Shown: in pieces, positions 38,931-48,879 of the stretch
How positions within the stretch are numbered: position 1 is the first letter of the stretch
How the letters are laid out: every line of letters starts with the position of its first letter
Source: CAVQMC01 sp963713505
GTDB lineage: Bacteria; Bacteroidota; Ignavibacteria; Ignavibacteriales; Ignavibacteriaceae
DNA length: 64,000 bases
Reading direction: 5' to 3'
Assembly (NCBI GenBank): GCA_963713505.1
Contig: CAVQMC010000011.1
Location: forward strand, 62,001 to 126,000
The notes under the pieces: generated by a model
Databases searched by the model: none
Told to the model about the DNA's origin: nothing
Seen by the model: the letters and a program-made list of their open reading frames with translations, nothing else
Position numbers and translations under genes: made by a program

Positions 38931-39962
38931 ATGAACAATTCTGATTTAAAAAAATCAAAATGTAAAATTGTCGTTGATGCTATGGGGGGCGACTTCGCCC
39001 CTCAAAATGCCGTAGTAGGCGCAATAAATGCTTTTGACGAAAATCGGAATTTTGAACTTATTTTAGTCGGAAATGAAAATGAAATTTTAGAAATTATAAA
39101 ATCCAATAATCTAAATTTCCCAAAAGAAAACATAGTTCATTCAGACGAAGTTATTGGAATGGGAGACAGCCCTACTATTTCCTTAAAATCAAAACCAAAT
39201 TCTTCTATTGTCGTTGGGGCTAATTTAGTAAAAGATAAAAAAGCCGATGCATTTGTAAGCGCAGGAAATACAGGTGCCGTAATGGCAGCATCAACATTAA
39301 TTATGGGAAGAATTCCCGGTGTCGGAAGGCCAACTATCGGTGCTTCAATGCCGAATGTAAACGGGATTTGTTATTTGTATGATGTCGGTGCCGGAAAAGA
39401 TGCAAAACCAAAACATCTTTTTGAATATGCTGTTATGGGACTTATATATGCTAGGGAAATGGGTGGTGTTAAAAATCCATCTGTCGGGATTTTGAGCATG
39501 GGTGAAGAAGAAGGTAAAGGCAACGAAGTTTCAGAAGCTGCTGCTTTGATCTTTAAGAAATCAAATTTAAATTATATTGGTTATGTTGAAGGTAGAGATA
39601 TTTTAACAAAAAATGTTGATGTGGTTGTCTGCGATGGATTTGTTGGAAATATTTTATTGAAATTTGGTGAATCAGTTCCTAAATTATTGAAACATTTGTT
39701 AACACAAACTGCCGAAAAAAATTTTTTTGATAAAATAAAAATTGGATTGTCTAAAGGTTCGCTAAGAAAATCATTACAGTCACTTGACTATCAGGATTAT
39801 GGCGGTGTGCCCTTGCTTGGAGTTAACGGAATTAGTATTATTGGTCATGGATCGAGTACCGCTTTAGCAATTAAAAATATGGTTCTGAGGGCAAATGAGA
39901 TGTATGAAAAAGATCTCATTTCTAAAATTGAAAAATCTATAAGTAACTACTCAAATATTTGA
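38931..39962 (+). CDS. plsX: Phosphate acyltransferase PlsX
   Basis: 343 residues, converting acyl-ACP to acyl phosphate for phospholipid synthesis. VDAMGGDFAPQNAVVGA opens the protein. SAGNTGAVMAA and GFVGNILLKFGE follow, all PlsX hallmarks. Full length and in frame. It lies between rpmF and fabH, linking lipid synthesis to the fatty acid cycle. Confidence 0.95.
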   Translation: MNNSDLKKSKCKIVVDAMGGDFAPQNAVVGAINAFDENRNFELILVGNENEILEIIKSNNLNFPKENIVHSDEVIGMGDSPTISLKSKPNSSIVVGANLVKDKKADAFVSAGNTGAVMAASTLIMGRIPGVGRPTIGASMPNVNGICYLYDVGAGKDAKPKHLFEYAVMGLIYAREMGGVKNPSVGILSMGEEEGKGNEVSEAAALIFKKSNLNYIGYVEGRDILTKNVDVVVCDGFVGNILLKFGESVPKLLKHLLTQTAEKNFFDKIKIGLSKGSLRKSLQSLDYQDYGGVPLLGVNGISIIGHGSSTALAIKNMVLRANEMYEKDLISKIEKSISNYSNI

Positions 39963-39972
39963 TGGTGAATCG

Positions 39973-40977
39973 ATGAAAGTTAAAAAACCTTATAATGCTG
40001 TTGTAACAGGGGTTGGTATGTATGTTCCGGAAAAAGTTATGGATAATGCATACTTTGAAAAAATAGTTGATACAAATGATGAATGGATAAGAACAAGAAC
40101 CGGTATTAGTGAAAGAAGATTATTGGAGCATGGAGCAACAAGCGATTTAGCTGCTAAAGCTGCCGAAGATTTATTGAAATCTAAAAACATGTCTGCCGAA
40201 GAAATTGACGCTATTATTGTTGCAACAGTAACACCAGATATGTTCTTTCCTGCAACTGCCTGTTTGGTGCAGGAAAAAATTGGAGCAAAAAATGCGTGGG
40301 GATTTGACTTATCCGCAGCTTGCTCTGGTTTCCTTTTTGCATTTCAAACGGGTGCAAGTCTTGTTGAAAGTGGAACTTATAAAAAAGTAATGGTTATCGG
40401 CGCCGATAAAATGAGCTCAATTGTTGATTATACTGATAGAAATAATTGTATCTTATTTGGAGATGCGGGTTCTGCGGTATTATTAGAGCCAACTGAAAAT
40501 AAAGAATTTGGTCTTCTAGACTCAATATTACGTGTTGACGGTTCAGGCAAAGAAGCACTATATATGAAGGGAGGCGGAAGTTTAAATCCTCCAAGTCACG
40601 AAACTGTTGACAATAAAATGCATTATTTATATCAGGATGGTAAAGCCGTGTTTAAAGTTGCCGTCAAAGGAATGGCGGATGTGTCTTATGAAATAATGCA
40701 AAAAAATAATTTAAGCTCGGATGATGTTGCTTATTTGGTCCCTCATCAGGCTAATTTAAGAATAATTGATGCAACTGCGCAAAGAATGGGTATAAGTAAA
40801 GATAAAGTTATGATTAATATTCATAAATATGGCAATACAACGGCTGCCACAATTCCGTCATGTATTACTGAGTATTATAGAGAAGGAAAAGTTAAAAAAG
40901 GTGATAAATTAATTTTAGCAGCTTTCGGGGCTGGTTATACCTGGGGCTCTGCGTATTTGGTTTGGGGGATTGATTAA
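39973..40977 (+). CDS. fabH: Beta-ketoacyl-ACP synthase III
   Basis: 334 residues, condensing acetyl-CoA with malonyl-ACP to start fatty acid elongation. The Cys-His-Asn triad is present: Cys117 in DLSAACSGF, His in PHQANLRI and Asn in YGNTTAATIP. It starts 10 bp after plsX. A start with branched primers is possible but not readable from the sequence. Confidence 0.95.
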   Translation: MKVKKPYNAVVTGVGMYVPEKVMDNAYFEKIVDTNDEWIRTRTGISERRLLEHGATSDLAAKAAEDLLKSKNMSAEEIDAIIVATVTPDMFFPATACLVQEKIGAKNAWGFDLSAACSGFLFAFQTGASLVESGTYKKVMVIGADKMSSIVDYTDRNNCILFGDAGSAVLLEPTENKEFGLLDSILRVDGSGKEALYMKGGGSLNPPSHETVDNKMHYLYQDGKAVFKVAVKGMADVSYEIMQKNNLSSDDVAYLVPHQANLRIIDATAQRMGISKDKVMINIHKYGNTTAATIPSCITEYYREGKVKKGDKLILAAFGAGYTWGSAYLVWGID

Positions 40978-41008
40978 TTGTGTCATTTAATAATTGAAAT
41001 AAAAAGTT

Positions 41009-41923
41009 ATGTCTAAAAAAGCGTTTATTTTTCCAGGGCAAGGTTCGCAATATGTTGGTATGACAAAGGATCTTTATGATAATTCTGTTGAAGCTAAAGA
41101 AATGATTAAAACCGCAGACGATGCTCTCGGAATAAATTTATCCTATATTTTGTTTAACGGACCTGAAGAACAATTAAAACAGTCGGAATTTACTCAACCT
41201 GCAATCTTTTTGCATAGTACTATTTTATCAAGTTTAATAAGAACGGTTCAGCCCGACGCAACAGCAGGACATTCCGTTGGTGAATATGCAGCACTAGCTG
41301 CTGCCGGCGCTGTTCAGTTTTATGATGCTGTTAAATTAGTAAGAGAAAGAGGAAAAGCAATGCAGTATGCAGGTGAAGTTAACCCGGGATCAATGGCTGC
41401 AGTTGTTGGCTTGAATAAGGAAAAAGTAATGGAAGCCTGCGAGGAAGCATCCTCTGCCGGGGTTGTAAAGTGCGCTAACTTTAATTCACCGGGCCAAGTA
41501 GTAATCTCGGGCTCAGTCGAAGGTGTTAAAAAAGCAATGGAAATTGCAAAATCAAAAGGAGCAAAGTTGGTAAAACAACTTACTGTCAGCGGCGCATTTC
41601 ATTCACCGCTAATGAATCCAGCTCAGGAAAAATTATCAAATGCTGTTAAAAGTACACCGTTTTATGATTCAAGATTACCTGTATATACAAATGTAACTGC
41701 AAAACCGGTAACTAAAAAAGAAGAACTGCAAAAGTATTTAGTTGATCAGCTTACGGCTCCGGTTCCATGGGTAGATATTATTCAAAATATGGCTGATGAC
41801 GGAATAGAAGAATTTTATGAAATAGGTCCCGGCAAAGTTCTTCAAGGTTTAATTAAAAGAATAAACCCGGATTTAAAAGTTTTTGGAATAGACAAATATT
41901 CAGATATGGAGAAATACTTATAA
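41009..41923 (+). CDS. fabD: Malonyl-CoA:ACP transacylase
   Basis: 304 residues, loading malonyl groups onto ACP. The nucleophile is Ser89 in AGHSVGEYAA, and the N-terminal FIFPGQGSQYVGM and GAFHSPLMNPA (catalytic His) match the family. The stop overlaps the next start by one base (TAATG). Confidence 0.95.
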   Translation: MSKKAFIFPGQGSQYVGMTKDLYDNSVEAKEMIKTADDALGINLSYILFNGPEEQLKQSEFTQPAIFLHSTILSSLIRTVQPDATAGHSVGEYAALAAAGAVQFYDAVKLVRERGKAMQYAGEVNPGSMAAVVGLNKEKVMEACEEASSAGVVKCANFNSPGQVVISGSVEGVKKAMEIAKSKGAKLVKQLTVSGAFHSPLMNPAQEKLSNAVKSTPFYDSRLPVYTNVTAKPVTKKEELQKYLVDQLTAPVPWVDIIQNMADDGIEEFYEIGPGKVLQGLIKRINPDLKVFGIDKYSDMEKYL

Positions 41924-42510
41924 TGTCCGAAAAATTTACTAAGGAAATAAACGGTATTAAGATCGATCCAAAAATTTTCACATTCAAATTTAATTGTAAA
42001 TGCAGCGGTGAATGCTGTAATTACGGTGTTTATACGGATCTAAAAGAATGTGAAAATATTTTGAGTATAAAAGACAAAATCATTCCTCTATTAGATGAAA
42101 CTCAAAGTAAAGATGTAAATAAATGGTTTGAACCTCCGGAAGAGGATGAAGATTTTGATTCCGGTGTTGCAGTTGGAACAGAAGTTATTAACGGTAAATG
42201 TACTTTCCTGGATAAAAATGGTTTGTGTACTCTTCAAAAATTAGCAATCATGGAAAATAAATATCAATGGATTTACAAACCGATTTATTGTGTCTTATTT
42301 CCTCTAACAATTTATGAAGGTGCATTAACTATTGATGATGAACATATCGACAGGCTTAAAACTTGTAATAAAAATCCAATGCCTGAAACTTCGATTTATG
42401 AAGCTTGCAGAGAAGAATTAATCCATTTCTTCGGGGAAGAAAATTTCAAAGAACTTGAAGAGTATAAAAAAGAGTTTTTTGATTCACAGAATTCTAAGGA
42501 AGTTGCATGA
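41923..42510 (+). CDS. DUF3109/YkgJ-type cysteine-rich protein
   Basis: 195 residues. Cysteines cluster as NCKCSGECCNYG (near 24-35), GKCTFLDKNGLCTLQ, YCVLFPL and KTCNK, a metal-chelating pattern of DUF3109/YkgJ proteins (zinc or iron). Function unknown. The gene overlaps fabD by one base and fabG by 4 bases (ATGA), so it is translated as part of the fatty acid operon. That suggests a link with lipid metabolism or simply operon placement. Confidence 0.82.
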   Translation: MSEKFTKEINGIKIDPKIFTFKFNCKCSGECCNYGVYTDLKECENILSIKDKIIPLLDETQSKDVNKWFEPPEEDEDFDSGVAVGTEVINGKCTFLDKNGLCTLQKLAIMENKYQWIYKPIYCVLFPLTIYEGALTIDDEHIDRLKTCNKNPMPETSIYEACREELIHFFGEENFKELEEYKKEFFDSQNSKEVA

Positions 42511-43251
42511 ACTTAAAAGATAAAAGAGTCTTAATTACCGGTGGTTCAAGAGGAATAGGAAAAGCCATAGTTCTAAATTTAGCTTCCAAAGGCTGTAATG
42601 TTGTTTTTACTTATAATTCTTCAGAAAATGCAGCAAAAGAAGTAGAAAATGAAGCAGGTAAATTTGGAGTAAAAGTTATTTCCTTTTAAAGCAAATGCTG
42701 CGGATTTTTCCGAGGCTGAAAAAACATTAAAATTTACTTTGGAAAATTTAGGCGGTTTAGATATTTTAGTGAATAACGCAGGTATAACTAGAGACAATTT
42801 ACTGTTAAGAATGAGTGAAGATGAATTTGATTCAGTAATTACTGCAAATTTGAAAAGTGTCTTTAATTATTCAAAAGTTTGTGTTAAACCGTTAATCGCT
42901 CAGCGTTACGGTAAAATAATAAATATATCCTCTGTAGTTGCATTAATTGGTAATCCCGGACAAGCAAATTACGTTGCTTCCAAATCCGGAATTTTAGGAT
43001 TTACCAAAAGCCTGGCAAGGGAACTTGCTTCAAGAAATATTATGGTGAATGCAATTGCTCCTGGTTTTATTTCAACCGATATGACTGATAAATTGAATGA
43101 AAAACAAAAGGAAGCTATTACTTCTCAAATTCCATTAAAAAGATTGGGAACTCCGGAAGACGTTGCTAAGGTTGCGGCATTTTTAGCTTCGGAAGATTCT
43201 GATTATATTACCGGTCAGGTTTTGTCGGTTGATGGCGGAATGGTTATGTAA
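42507..43251 (+). CDS. fabG: 3-oxoacyl-ACP reductase, frameshifted
   Basis: SDR that reduces beta-ketoacyl-ACP with NADPH. The cofactor loop is ITGGSRGIGKA. NNAG, SSVVALIGNPGQANYVASK (catalytic Ser and YxxxK) and DGGMVM at the end follow. One surplus T near 42685 ends the first frame after ISF; without it the text reads ISFKANAADFS. Joined, it has about 248 residues, the normal FabG length. The break in an essential gene is best read as a sequence error. Confidence 0.92.
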
Positions 43252-43324
43252 AATAAAAGAAATTCATTAATTTATAACTCAAGTAAATAACAATAGTATA
43301 ACAAAATCAATATAGGAGAAAAAT

Positions 43325-43558
43325 ATGGACGTAGAAGCTAAAGTAAAAGAGATCATAATGGATAAATTAGGTGTGGAAGAATCTCAAATTACCCCCGAAG
43401 CTTCTTTTACCAATGACTTAGGCGCAGATTCACTTGATATAGTTGAATTAGTAATGGGATTTGAAAGTGCTTTCAATGTATCTATCCCTGATGAAGATGC
43501 TGAAAAAATTAGCACTGTAGGTGATGCTACACGCTATTTAAAAGAAAAATTAGGTTAA
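43325..43558 (+). CDS. acpP: Acyl carrier protein
   Basis: 77 residues, acidic. The phosphopantetheine site is Ser36 in GADSLDIVELV. It is preceded by an ATAGGAG ribosome site and closed by a strong terminator, which would give ACP its own high transcript level inside the fab operon. Confidence 0.96.
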   Translation: MDVEAKVKEIIMDKLGVEESQITPEASFTNDLGADSLDIVELVMGFESAFNVSIPDEDAEKISTVGDATRYLKEKLG

Positions 43559-43566
43559 TTAATTGC

Positions 43567-43599
43567 TATGTCGGGAAAAATTTTTCTCGACATATTTTT
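43567..43599 (+). terminator. Rho-independent terminator after acpP
   Basis: A near-continuous inverted repeat, TATGTCG plus GAAAAA pairing with TTTTTC plus CGACATA, then five T. It starts 8 nt after acpP. fabF downstream is probably reached by partial read-through or its own promoter. Confidence 0.72.
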
Positions 43600-43649
43600 A
43601 CTTCTATATCAAGAAAACCTAAAGTGAAGCATATTATCAGGAGATATAT

Positions 43650-44898
43650 ATGAATAAAAGGAGGGTGGTTGTAACAGGCATTGGTGCAATTACTCCTATT
43701 GGAATAGGTATAGAAGAATTTTGGCAGGGACTGATTAACGGGAAAAACGGAATCAGTCCTATTACAAAATTTGATACTTCCGCTTTTGATACAAAATTCG
43801 CTGCAGAAGTAAAAAATTTCAATCCTGAGGATTTTTTAGATAAGAAACTCACCAGAAGATTAGATCCCTTCAATCAGTTTGCACTTGTTACTGCTGAAAT
43901 GGCTATAAATGATTCCGGCATAAATTTGGAAAAAGTCGACTTGGAAAAATTCGGTGTTATTTTCGGCAGCGGAATTGGCGGAATGCTTACTTTAGAACGT
44001 CAGCATTGGAATTATTTCGAAAGTAAAAATCCAAGTAAAATTAGTCCTTTCTTTGTACCGATGATGATTTCCGATATGGCTGCCGGTCAAATTTCAATCC
44101 GTTTTGGATTAAAAGGACCAAATTATGCAACTACATCTGCATGTGCAACTGCTTCACATGCTATTTCGGATGCTTTTATGCTGATTCAAAGAGGCAGTGC
44201 CGATTTAATGATGTGCGGCGGTTCGGAAGCTGCGATAACCGAAATGGCAATCGGCGGCTTCAATGCAATGAGAGCTTTATCTACCTGGAATGATAGATAC
44301 AGTGAAGCATCAAGACCATTTGACAAAGATAGGAACGGATTTGTTATGGGAGAGGGTGCTGGAACATTAATAATTGAAGAATATGAACATGCAATTAAAA
44401 GAGGCGCAGAAATTTATGCGGAAATTGCCGGTGTCGGATTAACAGGAGACGCTTACCATATAACTGCTCCCGCACCTGGCGGTGAAGGCGCGGTAAGATC
44501 GATGAAAGCTGCTGTTAATGATTCTGAGTGTTTCTTTAAATGAAATAGATTATATAAATGCGCATGGTACTTCAACTCCTTATAATGATGTTACAGAAAC
44601 AAAAGCAATAAAAACTTTATTTGGCAATCATGCTTATAAAATGATCATTAGTTCTATTAAATCAATGACCGGACATTTATTAGGTGCTGCCGGTGGAATA
44701 GAAGCAATAGCAACGGTTTTATCAATAAAAAATAATATAGTTCCACCTACAATTAATTTAACTAATCCTGACCCTGAATGCGATTTAAATTATAGCCCGT
44801 TGAAAGCAACTAAAAAAGAAATCAATTGTGCAATAAGCAATACATTTGGGTTTGGAGGCCACAACGCATCAATACTGTTTAAAAAAATTGAGGCCTGA
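43650..44898 (+). CDS. fabF: Beta-ketoacyl-ACP synthase II, frameshifted
   Basis: Elongating condensing enzyme. Cys165 in TTSACATASHAI is the nucleophile. HGTSTPYND and KSMTGHLLGAAG carry the two active His. One surplus base near 44528 separates the first 297 residues from the last 126; joined, about 415, as usual. It starts after a CAGGAG ribosome site and is followed 2 bp later by rnc. Confidence 0.93.
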
Positions 44899-44900
44899 CT

Positions 44901-45683
44901 TTGAGCGGTTTCTTTTCCTGGATTCGGAAAATTTCCGGAAGTTGGAAGTTTAATAAAAAAGAAAGATTAATTGCAAAACATCTTTCTATAAATAAATTAA
45001 GAGATTTAGAGAAAGTTATCTTATGTAAGATAAACGAAAAATCCTATTTTATTCAGGCATTAACTCACCGTTCATTTCTCGAAGAACAAAACGATTATGA
45101 AAATTCTAATGAAAGACTGGAATTCCTTGGTGATTCAGTACTTAATCTTATTGTTGCAGAATTTTTATTTGAAAACTTCCAGGAAAAAGACGAAGGTTTT
45201 CTTACCAAAATTAGAGCTAAATTGGTTAATAGAAATGCTTTAGCAGATGCAGCAATTTCAATTGATCTTGCAAAATTTCTGCTTGTTAGTAAAAATGTTT
45301 CAATGTCATATTCAAACGGATCCAAAACAATTCTTTCTGATGCTTTTGAGGCTCTTGTTGGCGCAATTTATTTAGATAATGGACTTGATAGTGCTAGAAA
45401 ATTTATTGAAAAAACAATTATAGAGCCAAATATTAAAGAAGGTGATTATCTTATAGATGAAAATTATAAAAGTCAGCTTCTTGAATTTGCACAGGCCAGA
45501 AAACTGGAAAATCCTACCTACGAAGTCATAAAAGAAGAAGGTCCACAGCATGCACGAATTTTTACAGTAAAGGTTCAAATTGGGAAAAATGACTATGGAA
45601 CCGGGAAAGGTAAAAATAAAAAGTCTGCTGAACAAAATGCTGCAAAAGTTGCATTAAAGAAAATTCAAGCCGAAATCGAATAA
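44901..45683 (+). CDS. rnc: Ribonuclease III
   Basis: 260 residues, processing double-stranded RNA. The signature NERLEFLGDSVL is at 70-81, with a second acidic cluster in DAFEALVGAIYLD. A C-terminal dsRBD (YKSQLLEFAQARKLENPTYEV, GKGKNKKSAEQNAAKVAL) follows. The start is TTG at 44901, giving a short basic N-terminal extension. It is the last gene of the fab operon. Confidence 0.95.
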   Translation: MSGFFSWIRKISGSWKFNKKERLIAKHLSINKLRDLEKVILCKINEKSYFIQALTHRSFLEEQNDYENSNERLEFLGDSVLNLIVAEFLFENFQEKDEGFLTKIRAKLVNRNALADAAISIDLAKFLLVSKNVSMSYSNGSKTILSDAFEALVGAIYLDNGLDSARKFIEKTIIEPNIKEGDYLIDENYKSQLLEFAQARKLENPTYEVIKEEGPQHARIFTVKVQIGKNDYGTGKGKNKKSAEQNAAKVALKKIQAEIE

Positions 45684-45849
45684 TCTCTTAATATTAAAAT
45701 ATTCATTTGAGATTATCACACAACAATTGATGAGAAAATACATCTAGTTTTTAAAAATATTTACTTAAATTTGTATAATAAAATATTTGTTTTTATTGAA
45801 AACTTTAATTTTTTATTTTCATAAACTGCACGAAGAAAGAAGTCTAAAT

Positions 45850-48750
45850 ATGAAAATCTTAGAACATCCTGATAAATTTGTTAATCGTCATATAGGACCG
45901 AATAAAATTGAAATTGAAGAAATGCTTAAAGTAATTGGAGTTGATTCGGTTGATACACTTATAAATGAAACCATACCAAAAGATATTAGATTAAAAGAAG
46001 AATTAGATTTAGGTGAATCATATTCAGAATATGAATTTATGGAGCACCTGGAAAATATTGCACAAAAAAACAAAGTGTTTAAATCATATATTGGTATGGG
46101 TTATTATCCGACTAAAATGCCTCATGTAATACAAAGGAATGTATTGGAAAATCCGGGCTGGTATACACAATACACTCCTTATCAAGCGGAAATTTCACAG
46201 GGAAGATTAGAAGCACTTTTAAATTTTCAAACCATGGTAATTGACTTAACAGGTTTAGAAATAGCAAATGCTTCTCTACTTGATGAAGGAACATCTGCTG
46301 CAGAAGCAATGAGCATGTTTTATTCTTTAAGAAAGAATAAAGATGCCGACACCTTTTTTATTTCGGAAAATTGTTTTCCGCAAACTATTGATATTCTTAA
46401 AACCCGTGCTGATTCACATGGATTTAAAATGTTAATCGGAGATCATAATAAAATTGAGCTGACCGATAATATTTTTGCACTTATCGTTCAATATCCGGAT
46501 AATAATGGAGAAATTATTAATTATAAAAATTTATTTGAAAAAGCGCATTCAAAAAATATTTATACAATTACTGCTGCCGATATATTAAGTTTAACATTAC
46601 TAACTCCACCGGGAGAATTTGGTGCCGATGCTTGTGTTGGTTCAACTCAAAGATTTGGTGTTCCAATGGGCTTCGGCGGTCCGCATGCTGCATATTTTAC
46701 AACTAAAGATGAATTTAAAAGAAATATTCCAGGGAGAATTATCGGCGCTTCTGTTGATGTTCATGGGAATCATGCTTACAGAATGGCGCTTCAGACAAGA
46801 GAGCAGCATATAAGAAGAGAAAAAGCAACAAGTAATATTTGTACTGCTCAGGTCCTTTTAGCTGTAATTGCCGGCATGTATGCTGTTTATCATGGACCGC
46901 AAAGATTAAAAGCAATTGCAGAAAGAGTACATAAACTTACAAAGGTTCTTGATTCTAACTTGAAAGAATTAGGTTATGCTCAGAGCAATAAAAATTATTT
47001 TGATACTTTAAAAGTAAAACCTGAAAATGATTCAGTAGAAATCATTAAGAAAATAAGAAATGAAGCATTAAAGAATAAAATCAATTTCAGGTATTATGAT
47101 GATAACAGCATTGGAATATCATTCAGCGAAGTTACTAATTATGAAGATGTTATCGAGATTCTAAATATTCTGGCAAAATCAAATAATAAAAAATTTGATC
47201 AATCTAAAGTTGATCAAATTGCTGAAAATGTAAAAGTTGAATTGCCTGAAGTATTTGCTAGAAAAAGTAAATACATGCAGCATCCGATTTTTAATACTTA
47301 TCATTCAGAAACAGAAATGCTTCGTTATTTAAAAAGTCTGGAAAACAAAGATCTTTCATTAGTACATTCGATGATTCCGCTTGGTTCTTGTACAATGAAA
47401 TTAAATGCAACAACCGAAATGATGGGAATTACTTTACCTGAATTTTCCAAAATTCATCCTTTCGTTCCATTAGATCAAGTTGAGGGTTATCTGGAAATAT
47501 TTAAAGAATTGGAAAAAGATTTAGCAAAAATTACTGGATTTGCTGCTACATCACTGCAGCCTAATTCCGGTGCACAAGGTGAGTACACAGGACTTCTAGT
47601 AATCAGAGCATTTCAAAAAGATAAAGGTGAAAGCAACAGGAACGTTGTATTAATACCTTCATCTGCACACGGAACAAATCCGGCAAGTGCTGTTATGGCA
47701 GGAATGAATGTAGTTGTTGTTAAATGCGATGAAAAAGGTAATATTGATTTAGATGATCTAAGAAAAAAAGCCGAGCAGTATAAAGATAATTTATCCGCTT
47801 TAATGGTTACTTATCCTTCTACTCATGGAGTTTTTGAAGAAAAGATTAAAGACATTACAAAAATAATTCATGATAACGGCGGCCAAGTTTACATGGACGG
47901 AGCTAATTTAAATGCACAGGTTGGCTTAACAAATCCGGCAATGATTGGTGCAGATGTTTGCCACTTAAATTTACATAAAACTTTCTGTATACCTCACGGC
48001 GGCGGCGGACCTGGAATGGGACCTATTGCAGTTGCAGAACATCTTGTTCCGTTTTTGCCAAATCATCCGGTTATTAATATTGGAACTAAAAAATCAATTT
48101 CAGCAGTTTCAGCAGCTCCTTGGGGAAGTGCAAACATTTTAATAATATCTTACGCTTATATAAAAATGATGGGCGGCGAAGGTTTAACAAATGCATCTGT
48201 AGCTGCAATATTAAATGCAAATTATATAAAAGCAAAAATAGAAACCGAATTTAAAGCTTTATATACCGGAACAAAAGGAAGAGTTGGGCATGAATTAATT
48301 TTTGATATGAGAAGTTTTAAAAACACAGCTCATATTGAAGTAGAAGATATTGCAAAAAGATTAATGGATTATGGTTATCACGCACCGACTGTTTCATTTC
48401 CTGTAGCCGGAACATTAATGGTTGAACCAACAGAAAGTGAATCTAAATCTGAACTTGACCGTTTTTGTAATGCTATGCTTTTAATTAGAGAAGAAATAAA
48501 AGAAATAGAAACCGGAATTGCAGATCAAGAAGATAATGTTTTGAAAAATTCACCCCACACTGCTCAATCTGTTATTTCGGAAGAATGGAATCATTCTTAT
48601 TCAAGAGAAAAAGCAGCATATCCTGCAAATTGGACAAGATTAAATAAATTTTGGCCGAGTGTAGGAAGAGTAAACAGCGCTTATGGTGACAGAAATTTAA
48701 TTTGTAGTTGTAATCCTATTTCAGATTATATGGAAGAAATTGCCGAATAG
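45850..48750 (+). CDS. gcvP: Glycine dehydrogenase (decarboxylating), P protein
   Basis: 966 residues from the ATG at 45850; an upstream in-frame Met at 45787 would add 21 atypical residues. It opens with FVNRHIGPNKIEIEEML. The PLP lysine lies in NLHKTFCIPHGGGGPGMG. Full-length homodimeric type with both halves fused. It decarboxylates glycine and passes the aminomethyl group to the lipoyl H protein. No gcvT, gcvH or glycine riboswitch is nearby. A terminator follows. Confidence 0.95.
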   Translation: MKILEHPDKFVNRHIGPNKIEIEEMLKVIGVDSVDTLINETIPKDIRLKEELDLGESYSEYEFMEHLENIAQKNKVFKSYIGMGYYPTKMPHVIQRNVLENPGWYTQYTPYQAEISQGRLEALLNFQTMVIDLTGLEIANASLLDEGTSAAEAMSMFYSLRKNKDADTFFISENCFPQTIDILKTRADSHGFKMLIGDHNKIELTDNIFALIVQYPDNNGEIINYKNLFEKAHSKNIYTITAADILSLTLLTPPGEFGADACVGSTQRFGVPMGFGGPHAAYFTTKDEFKRNIPGRIIGASVDVHGNHAYRMALQTREQHIRREKATSNICTAQVLLAVIAGMYAVYHGPQRLKAIAERVHKLTKVLDSNLKELGYAQSNKNYFDTLKVKPENDSVEIIKKIRNEALKNKINFRYYDDNSIGISFSEVTNYEDVIEILNILAKSNNKKFDQSKVDQIAENVKVELPEVFARKSKYMQHPIFNTYHSETEMLRYLKSLENKDLSLVHSMIPLGSCTMKLNATTEMMGITLPEFSKIHPFVPLDQVEGYLEIFKELEKDLAKITGFAATSLQPNSGAQGEYTGLLVIRAFQKDKGESNRNVVLIPSSAHGTNPASAVMAGMNVVVVKCDEKGNIDLDDLRKKAEQYKDNLSALMVTYPSTHGVFEEKIKDITKIIHDNGGQVYMDGANLNAQVGLTNPAMIGADVCHLNLHKTFCIPHGGGGPGMGPIAVAEHLVPFLPNHPVINIGTKKSISAVSAAPWGSANILIISYAYIKMMGGEGLTNASVAAILNANYIKAKIETEFKALYTGTKGRVGHELIFDMRSFKNTAHIEVEDIAKRLMDYGYHAPTVSFPVAGTLMVEPTESESKSELDRFCNAMLLIREEIKEIETGIADQEDNVLKNSPHTAQSVISEEWNHSYSREKAAYPANWTRLNKFWPSVGRVNSAYGDRNLICSCNPISDYMEEIAE

Positions 48751-48761
48751 GAAAATATTTT

Positions 48762-48806
48762 TACCGCCTGGTTTTTGCATTTTATCTGAATCAGGCGGTA
48801 TTATTT
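48762..48806 (+). terminator. Probable terminator of gcvP
   Basis: A 9-bp perfect stem TACCGCCTG/CAGGCGGTA with a long 21-nt loop, then TTATTTTA. It lies 12 nt after the stop. The long loop makes it less typical. Confidence 0.6.
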
Positions 48807-48879
48807 TAAACATTTAACTAATATTTTTTATTCCTTATTTGACTTAGTAAATATTCATCACAAAAAATCCCCATTTTAA

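Noticed and set aside
42507..44898. Programmed frameshifting in fabG and fabF.
   Set aside because: No slippery heptamer with a following pseudoknot is visible, and many other genes in the window break in the same one-base way, so a sequence error is simpler.
45684..45849. Glycine riboswitch before gcvP.
   Set aside because: The 166-bp gap is AT-rich and lacks the conserved GGAGAG-type core and paired stems.
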